This document shows, piece by piece, positions 18,504 through 27,000 of a DNA stretch of 64,000 nt. The notes under the pieces were generated by a model that was not told the origin of the DNA, did no database searches, and saw nothing but the letters and a program-made list of their open reading frames with translations. The DNA is from JBEIGE01 sp040382055 (GTDB taxonomy: Bacteria; Pseudomonadota; Gammaproteobacteria; Burkholderiales; Burkholderiaceae_C), in contig JBEIGE010000018.1 of assembly GCA_040382055.1 (NCBI GenBank), positions 6,388 to 70,387 on the forward strand, read 5' to 3'. Positions within the stretch are counted from its first letter, which is position 1, and the number at the start of each line of letters is the position of its first letter. The position numbers and the translations under genes were made by a program.

Positions 18504-19547
18504 ATGATTAATACCCCTGAGTTAGGTCACTCCTTGCCCGTGGTTCATATCCACATGGGGCCAAATCTCCCAGCCTATTTTTGGGACACAGTGCGTCAGA
18601 CTCGCCGCTTTCATGCCGGGAAGATTATTTGTGTTCTTCCTTTAAACGAGGTCAACCCAGATATCATCGAAGAACTTCTGTTGACGGTCATCTCGAACGT
18701 GTCGTTTGACGATGTTGAAATGATACGCTTAGTCAATGAGGTCAGCTGGTTGAACGAGCGCTACGGGGGCGGTGGGTTTTGGCATTACACGATGCTGCGT
18801 CTGTTTGTGCTAGAAGCACTGATGCAGCGACTTTCTATATCTTCGTGTTTGCACATCGAGAATGATGTCATCATCTACGCCGCTCCAGACTATTTGGGCA
18901 ACATGCTTGGTGCCATCTACGGTGGGCGCTGTGCAGTGACTCCCCTTGGCCCAGCGGCTGGGTGCACTGCCGCGGTGATGTATGTCGGCACACGTTCTGC
19001 TCTTACCGATGTCTGCATTGAAATGCTGCGCCTCCTGCGTTTGGGTGAAGAGCAAGTGCTCCATACTTTGGGAGCCGATATGGTGAACGAAATGGTTCTC
19101 CTGGGGGTGATCCGCCAACTGCGGCCAGACTTGCTGGATGTGCTTCCTTCCGCGCCTTGTTCGCCATCGCACTTGCCCAGCGTCAAAAGAGTCTTCAAGC
19201 CATGGGCCCGGCCCTTTCTGCGATTAGCAGATCTGATTTCTCCTAAATTGCTGAGCCAAGTTCCTGTCGAGGATCTAACCAGAAATTTTTCGAAAATCGG
19301 CTATTTGTTCGATCCGGCGTCATGGGGTCAATACGTTGGTGGTACACCCCACAACGATGGACCTGGTTTCTGTGCCTCGCATCATTGGATCGGAAATGAC
19401 CTGAGTCATGGGCGATATGCCGTGTCGTGGACCGTGGATGACGCGGGTCGCAGGGTACCCTTTGTAACGTGCCCGGAAAATTCTGGTTCCAAGTGGCCGC
19501 TCTTTAACCTTCATATGCACAGCAAAAAGATATCTGATCACGTCTGA
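18504..19547 (+). CDS. Uncharacterised polysaccharide-cluster protein, possible GT-A glycosyltransferase
   Basis: About 347 residues; not recognised as a named family. A segment CLHIENDVIIYAAPDYL (near residues 112-128) resembles the DxD metal-binding region of GT-A transferases. WLNERYGGGGFWHYTMLRLFVLEAL and FDPASWGQYVGGTPHNDGPG look like conserved structural blocks, and the C-terminal LFNLHMHSKKI is histidine-rich. No signal peptide or membrane helix is evident. The start is uncertain: ATG 18504 is taken, with TTG 18495 three codons upstream. Its position among transferase genes suggests a role in building a surface glycan. Confidence 0.55.
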   Translation: MINTPELGHSLPVVHIHMGPNLPAYFWDTVRQTRRFHAGKIICVLPLNEVNPDIIEELLLTVISNVSFDDVEMIRLVNEVSWLNERYGGGGFWHYTMLRLFVLEALMQRLSISSCLHIENDVIIYAAPDYLGNMLGAIYGGRCAVTPLGPAAGCTAAVMYVGTRSALTDVCIEMLRLLRLGEEQVLHTLGADMVNEMVLLGVIRQLRPDLLDVLPSAPCSPSHLPSVKRVFKPWARPFLRLADLISPKLLSQVPVEDLTRNFSKIGYLFDPASWGQYVGGTPHNDGPGFCASHHWIGNDLSHGRYAVSWTVDDAGRRVPFVTCPENSGSKWPLFNLHMHSKKISDHV

Positions 19548-19559
19548 AAGATAGTCAAC

Positions 19560-20414
19560 ATGGAATTCACCCAAGCGAATTTGACCCATACTTTTATGTC
19601 CGAGTATCTGCATGGCGATCGATTTGTCAGCCTGGCTGACTGGGCATTTAACAACGATACCGCTATGGAAAATTGCCACTTCGGTGGTCGAGATGGGGTT
19701 GTTTTCTGTTGCACTCATTATGTGGAGAGAATATTCGAGGTCATTAGAAGTCAGCCTCATCAGTTTGTCTTGATTACCCATAATTCGGATTGGAATGTGA
19801 CGGAAAATTTGTACGCTAAGAAGCCGGCGAACGTTGTGCATTGGTTTGCACAAAATGTACTGGTCGACAAATCCGATTTGTCACCCATTCCTATAGGGCT
19901 TGAGCGTCAAGGGCTGGTAAAAGAACGTGATGTGGCTGGGACCATGGAGACACAGATGCTTGCTGGGCGTCCCGAAAGACAGCAATGGTGTTACCTCAAT
20001 ATCAGTCCCAGTACCAATGACGCAGAGCGTCTGTTTGTCCTGCGGTCACTCCGCTGGAGATTTCATTTCGTGACTTCACGGACTAGGCGTGTTTCATACA
20101 CAACATACGTTTCAGAGATGGCTTCACATCGTTTTGTGGTATCTCCCCCTGGAAATGGGGTGGACTGCCACAGGACATGGGAAAGTCTTTATCTGGGTTC
20201 GGTTCCAATTGTCAAGAACTCGGTTTGCACGCGAGCTTTTTCGGCGGTCGGTCTGATGGTTGTGCCGGACATTTCCGCGATTACAAGACTTGAGTTGCGC
20301 AAGTACTTTGAGGAAACGATGCGGGTTGGAGATCTCCGCTTGTTGTTCTTTTCATATTGGAAGAGTTTTATTTCCTCTGTTATCGCTAAGACGCTACCCA
20401 GGCGTGGTGCTTAG
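19560..20414 (+). CDS. Exostosin-like glycosyltransferase family protein
   Basis: 284-residue protein whose C-terminal third has the pattern of exostosin/GT47-type transferases: FVVSPPGNGVDCHRTWESLYLGSVPIV (residues about 190-216; written here in blocks VSPPGNG, DCHRTWESLYLG and SVPIV). This segment is the donor-binding half of a GT-B fold. The N-terminal half has no landmark I recognise. The start ATG 19560 lies 12 bp after the previous stop, and the next gene follows 2 bp after its stop, so it is inside an operon. The sugar transferred is unknown. Confidence 0.65.
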   Translation: MEFTQANLTHTFMSEYLHGDRFVSLADWAFNNDTAMENCHFGGRDGVVFCCTHYVERIFEVIRSQPHQFVLITHNSDWNVTENLYAKKPANVVHWFAQNVLVDKSDLSPIPIGLERQGLVKERDVAGTMETQMLAGRPERQQWCYLNISPSTNDAERLFVLRSLRWRFHFVTSRTRRVSYTTYVSEMASHRFVVSPPGNGVDCHRTWESLYLGSVPIVKNSVCTRAFSAVGLMVVPDISAITRLELRKYFEETMRVGDLRLLFFSYWKSFISSVIAKTLPRRGA

Positions 20415-20416
20415 CA

Positions 20417-21304
20417 ATGCGGCTTTCCAAAGTCATTGTACGAATTGAAGGTGGACTAGGGAACCAGTTGTTCCAGTATGCGACGGCGCGCTCCCTTGCA
20501 GACCGCTTGGGGCGTGACCTTGTTCTTGATTTGCGTGGTCTTCAAGATAATGGTGACCGCGGGTATATGCTGGATCGCTATGCAATACGCGGCACGGTAG
20601 CGACCCTCAACGATTTGCAGGATTTACCATTTTGGCAGACAAGTCGCGTGGGCCGCATACGCTCACGTTTGTCGCAACGAATCCCGTGGCTGATCTCGTT
20701 CCCAGTATTCTGGCCTGAAAGCTTTGCTTACGATGAGAGGTTTGAGCGGATTTCTCATCCGGTCTACCTCGTGGGCTATTGGCAGAGCGAAAAGTATTTC
20801 GCATGGAACCGCGGTCCTATACTCGGCGATTTGTCGCTGGTGCGTAGGCTTGAGGAATCACCCATATTGAATACGATTCGAAATACCACAAGTGTGGCTT
20901 TGCATATCCGGCGTGGTGACTATGTAACGAATCCCCAGGCGGCAAAATTTCACGGGGTATGTGATCTAACCTACTACCACGCTGCCGTCGATGACCTTGT
21001 CAGGCGTTTCCCGGAGCTTCACGTCTTTGCCTTTTCCGATGATCCAGGATGGGTTAAGGAAAATTTGAATTTGAGTACGCCCTTACACGTCATGGATGTC
21101 TGCTCGGTCGACGATGCACATATTGACCTCGAATTGATGAAAAATTGTCGTCATCACGTGATCGCAAACAGCTCATTCAGTTGGTGGGGCGCCTGGCTTA
21201 GCACTTCGCCAGATCAGGTCGTTTATGCTCCTCGTAAATGGTTCGCTGATGCCGGTACGGATACCTCCGATGTCATTCCCTCATGCTGGATACAGCTTGA
21301 CTGA
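20417..21304 (+). CDS. Alpha-1,2-fucosyltransferase-like, GT11
   Basis: 295-residue GT11 protein, predicted to transfer L-fucose from GDP-fucose in alpha-1,2 linkage, usually to galactose. Motifs: N-terminal RIEGGLGNQLFQYATAR (residues 9-25), the GDP-fucose binding HIRRGDYV near residue 163, and the C-terminal ANSSFSWWGAWLS near residue 250. These are the three GT11 landmarks. The length is normal for bacterial members such as WbiQ/FutC-like enzymes. It lies 2 bp after the exostosin-like gene. It matches the presence of gmd but the GDP-fucose synthase is missing locally. Confidence 0.9.
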   Translation: MRLSKVIVRIEGGLGNQLFQYATARSLADRLGRDLVLDLRGLQDNGDRGYMLDRYAIRGTVATLNDLQDLPFWQTSRVGRIRSRLSQRIPWLISFPVFWPESFAYDERFERISHPVYLVGYWQSEKYFAWNRGPILGDLSLVRRLEESPILNTIRNTTSVALHIRRGDYVTNPQAAKFHGVCDLTYYHAAVDDLVRRFPELHVFAFSDDPGWVKENLNLSTPLHVMDVCSVDDAHIDLELMKNCRHHVIANSSFSWWGAWLSTSPDQVVYAPRKWFADAGTDTSDVIPSCWIQLD

Positions 21305-21320
21305 ACGTCTCCCAGAAGCA

Positions 21321-22340
21321 ATGAATAAGAACACACCTCTAATCTCCGTGATTGTGCCGATTCACAATGGAGCCAACTTGGTTGAGGAGACTTTAAAGTC
21401 GATATTCAATCAGACACTTGCTGATTTTGAAGTGATCTTGGTCGACGACGCGTCGACGGACAGTTTGCATCAGGTGCTGGCGCGCTATCGTGACGAGCGG
21501 CTGCGCGTCGTACATCTTAAAAGCAATGTTGGAGTTGCTAACGCCCGTAACGAGGGTGTTGTCACTGCATCCGGACAGTACATTGCATTTTGTGATGCAG
21601 ATGACATCTGTCACCCATTACGTTTTGAGCGACAGATCGCATATCTTCAACAGAGCCCGCAACTAGGCCTGTGCGGTACGGCTTTCACATGCTTCTCCGG
21701 GAAGCAAGATCTGGAAACGATCCATCATCCCGTTGCCGACGAAGAGATCAAGGTGGCCTTGATGACGGGGAATTGCTTTGGTATGTCAACGGTCATGGGA
21801 AAGGCAAATTTATTTAAGTCTCATTCATTTGATCAAGCCATGAGTCCATCTGAGGACTATGACTTGTGGACTCGATTGGCCAGCGCGGGTGTGAGGATGT
21901 CAAACCTCAGTGAAAGCCTTTTACGCTACCGGGTTCATCCCTCTCAAGCCAGTCAGCAGAAAAGTTCCCAGCTGGACAGGTTGTCTAGAAAGATACGAGC
22001 TATCTACTGCGCTCGCCTTTTGGCAAACAATGTGCTTGTGGAAAAGATGGAGTTGGAGAAAGTGCAGGAGCAAGACCTCGACTTGGCGGCGGAGGCGATT
22101 GGCAACTACTGCTTACTACACCCTAGCGAGTCACCCCGCCAGTTCCGCTTCATGCTGGCATGGCTTTACCAAAAACTGCCCTTCCACGGTATTCGGTCCT
22201 GGTGGCACTGGAAGGCGGTACAGGCTCGGCTAAGCTTGAAGCTGGATCCAAGCTATCAATTGAACATTGCGTTGTTGGCATGGGCTCCATTTCCGCTCAA
22301 CCGCCCACAAATCGAGGTTTTGTTGAAACTCAAGCGGTAG
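21321..22340 (+). CDS. Glycosyltransferase family 2
   Basis: 339-residue GT-A transferase. The N-terminal domain reads LISVIVPIHNGANLVEETLKSIFNQ, with nucleotide-binding LVDDASTDS near residue 40 and the DxD motif in FCDADDICHPLRFERQ near residues 93-97. A C-terminal ED-type catalytic element is in MSPSEDYDLWTRLASAG near 180. The last 150 residues are helical and poorly conserved. ATG 21321 is preferred over in-frame upstream codons that run back into the fucosyltransferase gene. The end overlaps the open frame of the next gene, but the likely start of that gene is 24 bp downstream. Acceptor unknown. Confidence 0.88.
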   Translation: MNKNTPLISVIVPIHNGANLVEETLKSIFNQTLADFEVILVDDASTDSLHQVLARYRDERLRVVHLKSNVGVANARNEGVVTASGQYIAFCDADDICHPLRFERQIAYLQQSPQLGLCGTAFTCFSGKQDLETIHHPVADEEIKVALMTGNCFGMSTVMGKANLFKSHSFDQAMSPSEDYDLWTRLASAGVRMSNLSESLLRYRVHPSQASQQKSSQLDRLSRKIRAIYCARLLANNVLVEKMELEKVQEQDLDLAAEAIGNYCLLHPSESPRQFRFMLAWLYQKLPFHGIRSWWHWKAVQARLSLKLDPSYQLNIALLAWAPFPLNRPQIEVLLKLKR

Positions 22341-22363
22341 TTGTTTGGGCGAGCTGGAATGAC

Positions 22364-23413
22364 ATGATGGATGGCCATGTTTCTATGACTATTAAGCGAG
22401 TTCACTTTGTCGGGGGATCCGGATTCAAGGTCCCTTGGGAACGTCAGATCCCTGGCGGCGGTAATATCTGGGGGCAGACCGAGTATCTGGAATACCTGAA
22501 TCCGGGCGATGAGCCTGATTGGCTGGTTGTCTACGAGGCATGGCCTTTAGGTCCATTTTCAACAAGGGTGCCACGGGAGCGACGTGTCTTGGTATGTGCG
22601 GAGCCAGCGAGCTTCCATCGCTACCAGTCTAAGTTTCTGGGTCAGTTCGGGCATGTGATCACGACTCAACGCAGGACAGGTCATCCTGGCGTTATTTATA
22701 GCCATCCAGCTATTAGCTGGTTTGTTGGTGTGCGGTTTGGGGCGCCGGGTGAAGCGAATGAATATCCTTTAAAGTTCGAGGATTTCGTAGCGGGGAATCC
22801 ACCCAAGACCAAACTGTGTTCGATTGTCTGTTCCAACAAGGCAGTATCGATAGGGCATCGGCGCAGGCTGGCCTTCGTCGATCGTCTTAAGAAAGAGTTT
22901 GGCAACGAGATCGACGTTTATGGTCGTGGTTTTCGCGAAATAGGCGATAAAGATGAGGCGCTTTCCAATTACCGATTCCACATCGCGATTGAAAACTCCG
23001 TCCATCGCGACTACTGGACCGAGAAGCTAGCGGACCCATTACTGCGGGGGTGCTTTCCGATCTATGCGGGCTGTCCGAATCTCACGGACTATTTTCCGAA
23101 GAAGAGTTTTCTTCCGATTGATATTGCTAAGCCAGAGGCCGCTATTCAGTCGATAAGATCAATCTTGGCTAGCCAAATTGATATGGAGCATGCATCAACC
23201 CTCGCCGAGGCCAAGCAACGAGTCTTATGGATCTATAACGCCCCATCTGTCTTAGATCGTATTCTTGACAATCTTGAGCCACACGTTTCTGCTAGACGCG
23301 CCCTCAGCAACGATGTGAGATTGCTATCCGATAACGAATGGAAGCAACTTAGACTACGGCGACGATTTACCAACTATTTGCGAAGAATATTTGGTGGCAC
23401 TGTGCGTCCATAA
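22364..23413 (+). CDS. Alpha-1,3/1,4-fucosyltransferase-like, GT10
   Basis: About 349 residues. The C-terminal domain matches the GT10 donor-binding region: NYRFHIAIENSVHRDYWTEKL (blocks FHIAIEN, DYWTEKL), LLRGCFPIYAG and then FPKKSFLPIDIAKP, like the ENS...YVTEKL...PVYxG...SFI pattern of GDP-fucose transferases. The N-terminal part (VHFVGGSGFKVPWER) resembles acceptor domains of related bacterial proteins and is less diagnostic. The start is uncertain: ATG 22364, 22367 or 22385; the long upstream frame to 22160 lies inside the GT2 gene. Last gene of the plus-strand cluster. Confidence 0.75.
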   Translation: MMDGHVSMTIKRVHFVGGSGFKVPWERQIPGGGNIWGQTEYLEYLNPGDEPDWLVVYEAWPLGPFSTRVPRERRVLVCAEPASFHRYQSKFLGQFGHVITTQRRTGHPGVIYSHPAISWFVGVRFGAPGEANEYPLKFEDFVAGNPPKTKLCSIVCSNKAVSIGHRRRLAFVDRLKKEFGNEIDVYGRGFREIGDKDEALSNYRFHIAIENSVHRDYWTEKLADPLLRGCFPIYAGCPNLTDYFPKKSFLPIDIAKPEAAIQSIRSILASQIDMEHASTLAEAKQRVLWIYNAPSVLDRILDNLEPHVSARRALSNDVRLLSDNEWKQLRLRRRFTNYLRRIFGGTVRP

Positions 23414-23648
23414 ATCTAAAGTACTCGGGGATATGAGTATCTCAAATCATTGCCTATCAGCGTAAGCCTAGAGATTCAGATTGAAAGGCAATAAAAGTTG
23501 ATGTCTGGTGGTAGTTGTCCGAAAAGATCTTTTATGCGCTTGCAGAGCTTTCGCAATATGGCTTGGGCTTTCCCCAATGCTTTCGAGATACGAAAGGGGA
23601 TATTCTGAAGAAATTTCTTGAGCCACAGTGAGGCAAAGTGTCTCTCAA
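23414..23648. other. Gap between convergent gene sets at the polysaccharide region
   Basis: 235 bp without a gene I can support, at the point where the plus-strand transferase genes meet the minus-strand LPS genes. A minus-strand frame stays open from inside the DUF6492-like gene to a stop at 23476-23478. It reads GQNLIERHFASLWLKKF followed by a basic helical stretch of about 35 residues. It has no start codon of its own and could be a decayed gene end. No clear terminator or insertion-sequence end is visible. Confidence 0.35.
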
Positions 23649-24536
23649 TCAGATTCTGCCCAAACGTCGCCTTAGGCGACGTCCGGTGAGGGAAAGCCAG
23701 TTGCCTCCTTCGCGTGGCCAGTCCATGTCACGTTCCCAGGCCGACTGGCAGATCACGCCGCAATAGAGTCGGGCCAGTTCTTCCGGACCGATGCCGGCTT
23801 GGCGGTCATGGTCAAACTGCCAAGCGTAGTGGTACACCTTGAACAGTGCTTGGCAGGGTAGCAGCGGCACGGCCTGGTAGGCCAGCAAGGCTTCCCCGTA
23901 CCAGCGCGATTCGATGGGCGCCTGCGCAACGGCGTCCGCAAAGCTCATGCCATTGGGCTGCAGATAACGGGTGTCCAAGCTTTCCCAGACGGCGCGGTGC
24001 CACACCAGCGGAAAGGGACCGAAGCTATAGCGGCGGCCCGTGCGCCCGAAGCGTTGCTGCACTTGGTCAGCCTCCATATTGAAAGCGTCAACGACACGCT
24101 CGCGCTTGCGGCGCAGCGCGTCTTCCATCAGGTCGTGCGCCTCGTCCAGCATGGTGTAGGGGCTGCCGTCAGGCGTCATGAAGTCGGCCTGACCGAAACG
24201 GCGAATGAAGACTGCATCGGAGTCCAGGCAGACATAGGCCTGTGATAGGCCCAGCCTCCAAAATTCGGATTTGACCACTTGCTGTGACACGCTGCCAGGC
24301 ATGCTGCGCACCTGTTCGACGTCGATGCGCGGCGACGCTCGCAAAATATCTTCGTCAGCGAGCAGCTCGACACCCGGGCTACCCAAATGTTCGCGAAACA
24401 GCGGCAGCTCCGCTTGCGGCACGGAGACGTAGAAAGGCAGATGCTCGGAGTTGAACCGCAGTATTGATTTCGCCAACCGTACCAAGCGGCGCAGATCGGT
24501 GCTATAGCTTTTGCAGAAAAGCGCCAGGGGTTTCAT
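23649..24536 (-). CDS. DUF6492-like putative glycosyltransferase
   Basis: 295-residue protein starting MKPLALFCKSYSTDLRRLVRL. The ATG at 24536 overlaps the stop of the deacetylase gene by 4 bp; a longer in-frame reading through that gene is arginine- and proline-rich and is not used. YVCLDSDAVFIRRFG near residue 119 has the DxD-like centre, with QVVKSEFWRLGLSQAY just before it, the same layout as the protein at 17.5 kb. Probably a GT-A type transferase for LPS or exopolysaccharide; the function is not established. More GC-rich than its plus-strand relative, so the two are unlikely to be a recent duplication. Confidence 0.65.
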   Translation of the reverse strand: MKPLALFCKSYSTDLRRLVRLAKSILRFNSEHLPFYVSVPQAELPLFREHLGSPGVELLADEDILRASPRIDVEQVRSMPGSVSQQVVKSEFWRLGLSQAYVCLDSDAVFIRRFGQADFMTPDGSPYTMLDEAHDLMEDALRRKRERVVDAFNMEADQVQQRFGRTGRRYSFGPFPLVWHRAVWESLDTRYLQPNGMSFADAVAQAPIESRWYGEALLAYQAVPLLPCQALFKVYHYAWQFDHDRQAGIGPEELARLYCGVICQSAWERDMDWPREGGNWLSLTGRRLRRRLGRI

Positions 24537-25249
24537 GCGCGTCGGTCTTCGTACCGGGTGGCAATCTTCATGAAGAACTGCAGCGGGTTGGTAGCGCGCG
24601 CCACCATGATGCGGCGCAGGGTGTAGAGGTCGTCCCCAGCTTGGACGCGGCCGCGGTGCGTGGTGGTGGCGGTGAAATAGCCCGCTTCGCGCGCCATCTG
24701 CTGGTGGTCCGGGCTGTACCAGCCATAGGGATAGCAGAAGTGCCGCACTACGCAGCCCACGGTTTGTTCTAGTTCCTGTTTCGAGCCGGTAATCTGTGCC
24801 CGTGCTTCTTCTGCTGGAAGTTCGGTCAACTTCGCATGGGTGCGCGTGTGCGAGCCGATGTCCATGCCAGCGTCGCGCCAAGCACGCCAGTCGTCAAGAG
24901 TCATGAGGGGTTTCTCTGCCACTTTGCCGTGGTCCCAGCTGTTGGAGCCGCCTATCATGCTGCTCACGCCATAGCATGTGGCAGTAAAACAGTTCTTGAG
25001 TAATTGGGGCAAGGCATGTTGCAAATTGTTCTGGTAGCCGTCGTCAAAGGTAATACCCACTACCTTGCCTTGCTTCTCGCCTTTCAGGTAAGGTTCAAGT
25101 TCTGTCATGGACAGGCCCTTGTATCCCATCAGGCGAAGCATTTGCATCTGCCAGGCAAAGGATGAGGGTGCCACGATCAGGCCACGCAGTGACGTACCCC
25201 GGGGCGGCGGCTCGTCGATCTGGTGGTACATGAGGACAGGAATATTCAC
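24533..25249 (-). CDS. Polysaccharide deacetylase (NodB homology)
   Basis: 238-residue carbohydrate esterase family 4 protein, predicted to remove N- or O-acetyl groups from a surface glycan. It starts MNIPVLMYHQIDEPP, typical of the family. The metal-binding motif 1 is TFDDGYQ near residues 68-74 (catalytic base Asp and metal Asp). Motif 2 is SHTRTHAKL near residue 132 (metal His pair). FCYPYGWY near residue 168 is motif 3. No signal peptide is visible, so it may act in the cytoplasm or on a lipid-linked intermediate. Coupled by 4-bp overlaps to msbA upstream and the DUF6492-like gene downstream. Confidence 0.88.
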   Translation of the reverse strand: MNIPVLMYHQIDEPPPRGTSLRGLIVAPSSFAWQMQMLRLMGYKGLSMTELEPYLKGEKQGKVVGITFDDGYQNNLQHALPQLLKNCFTATCYGVSSMIGGSNSWDHGKVAEKPLMTLDDWRAWRDAGMDIGSHTRTHAKLTELPAEEARAQITGSKQELEQTVGCVVRHFCYPYGWYSPDHQQMAREAGYFTATTTHRGRVQAGDDLYTLRRIMVARATNPLQFFMKIATRYEDRRA

Positions 25250-27000
25250 GATTGCATCCGGGTCAGGTTGGCGTAGTAACCGCCCAGGGCAACCAGTTCG
25301 GCATGAGTGCCAGTCTCGACGATGCGACCCTGGTCCAGCACCAGGATTTGGTCTGCATGCTCGATAGTGCTCAGGCGGTGTGCAATCACCAACGTGGTGC
25401 GGTTCTTCATCAGGGTGGCCAGGGCCGCCTGAACCTGGCGTTCACTCTCGGTGTCTAGCGCTGAAGTGGCCTCGTCCAAAATCAGGATTGGCGCATTCTT
25501 CAATAGTGCCCGTGCGATGGCGATGCGCTGACGCTGGCCACCAGAAAGCTTGGCTCCGTCTTCACCGATCGTGGTGTCCAGCCCTTGGGGCAACTGCTGA
25601 ATGAACTCCCAGGCGTTGGCAGCCTTGGCCGCGGAAATCACATCGTCAAGGGTGGACGCCTCGCGGGAGCCGAAGGCGATGTTGGCTTCCACCGTGTCGT
25701 TGAAGAGAACGATGTCCTGACTGACCAAGGCGATGTTATGGCGCAGGCTGGCCAGGGAAAATTCATTGATGTCCACACCGTCGATTCTTATCTGCCCACT
25801 TGTTGGGCGGTAGAAGCGGGGAATCAGCGCGCTAATCGTGGTCTTTCCGCCTCCCGAGGCTCCTACAAGTGCTATTGTCTGACTAGCACGTGCATTGAAG
25901 CTGATGCTGTTGAGTGCTTGAGGTCGATCGGTACCTGGGTATTGAAATGACACGCTGTCAAACTCGATGTCCCCGCGGGGGCGGGTCATTTCTCGACTCC
26001 CGGAATCCTCCTCAACAACCATATCCAAAAATGAAAAAACATTTTCGCAAGAGACCAGTCCACGCTGCAGAGTAGGACTGATGGTGGTCAACTGCTTGAC
26101 TGGTGAAATAAGCATAAGCAGTGCCGTGATGAAAGAAACAAACCCACCGGCGGAGACGCCAGCTTGCCCGGTCGTCTGGCTCAGTGCAAGAAAGATGATA
26201 GCAGCGACAGCGAGAGAGGCCGCCATGTGTGTGATGGGCGTGAGGCCTGAAGCTGGTACGGCCTCACGCATCTGTGCACGCCGAAACCGTTCGGTGTCGA
26301 GGTGAAAGCGTTCAATCTGTCGCCTCTGCCCCCCGTAGATCTTGATAACTTTATTCGCCGATGCAGACTCTTCGATACAGTGGAATAGCTGGCGCCCCGA
26401 TTCCACGGTGCTGCGACTCGCTGTACGCATGCGTTGACCAAAGCCCCTAACGATCAAGGCTACCAAGGGCGCAACGAGCAAGGTCAGCAGCGTCAATTTC
26501 CAGTCTAAGTAGATCAGATATGCGAACAAGGCGACGGCAGTAAGCGATTCGCGTACGGCAGTTACCAAGACTGTTGTTACTGCCCCAGCCAAATTCCCTG
26601 GATCAGAAATGATGCGGGAAATCAACTTCCCCGGAGACATTTCATGAAAATCTTGTGTTGGCAACTTAAGCATTTTCGCGAACATTTCACGCTGCACTTC
26701 TGTTATGACTTGGGCTGAAATCCATGTCATGAGGTAACTGGTGCAGAAAGACAGGATGCCGCGTACCACAAACAGCAGCACAATGCCGACAGGAATTGCC
26801 CACACTAAACGTGCGTCCCTTGTCTTGAAACCGTTGTCTAGCAGATATTTCATGATGGCCGGAAATACCGGTTCGGTGGCAGCAATGCAGATCATTGCCA
26901 ACACGGCGAGGCTAAGGGCCTTCCAGTAGGGCTTGACATAGCCCAGCAGCCTGAAATAAAGCGCCCGGTTGCTAGGTGCGGCGATACGGGTCTGCGTCAC
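25246..27000 (-). CDS. msbA: MsbA-type lipid A/lipid-linked glycan ABC exporter
   Basis: 584-residue half-transporter: an N-terminal membrane domain of about six helices (residues about 20-310) fused to an ATPase domain. Walker A is GASGGGKTTIS near residue 378, Q-loop ALVSQDIVLFND near 425, signature LSGGQRQRIAIARALL near 483, Walker B ILILDEATSALD near 503, and H-loop VIAHRLSTI near 535. MsbA flips lipid A-core across the inner membrane; the placement next to a waaE-like LPS-core transferase supports that role, though another lipid-linked substrate is possible. The start overlaps the end of the upstream waaE-like gene (ATGA). Confidence 0.92.
   Translation of the reverse strand: MTQTRIAAPSNRALYFRLLGYVKPYWKALSLAVLAMICIAATEPVFPAIMKYLLDNGFKTRDARLVWAIPVGIVLLFVVRGILSFCTSYLMTWISAQVITEVQREMFAKMLKLPTQDFHEMSPGKLISRIISDPGNLAGAVTTVLVTAVRESLTAVALFAYLIYLDWKLTLLTLLVAPLVALIVRGFGQRMRTASRSTVESGRQLFHCIEESASANKVIKIYGGQRRQIERFHLDTERFRRAQMREAVPASGLTPITHMAASLAVAAIIFLALSQTTGQAGVSAGGFVSFITALLMLISPVKQLTTISPTLQRGLVSCENVFSFLDMVVEEDSGSREMTRPRGDIEFDSVSFQYPGTDRPQALNSISFNARASQTIALVGASGGGKTTISALIPRFYRPTSGQIRIDGVDINEFSLASLRHNIALVSQDIVLFNDTVEANIAFGSREASTLDDVISAAKAANAWEFIQQLPQGLDTTIGEDGAKLSGGQRQRIAIARALLKNAPILILDEATSALDTESERQVQAALATLMKNRTTLVIAHRLSTIEHADQILVLDQGRIVETGTHAELVALGGYYANLTRMQS

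Noticed and set aside
24537..24881. Longer start for the DUF6492-like minus-strand gene
   Set aside because: The 115-codon extension overlaps the deacetylase gene and is Arg/Pro/His-rich noise.
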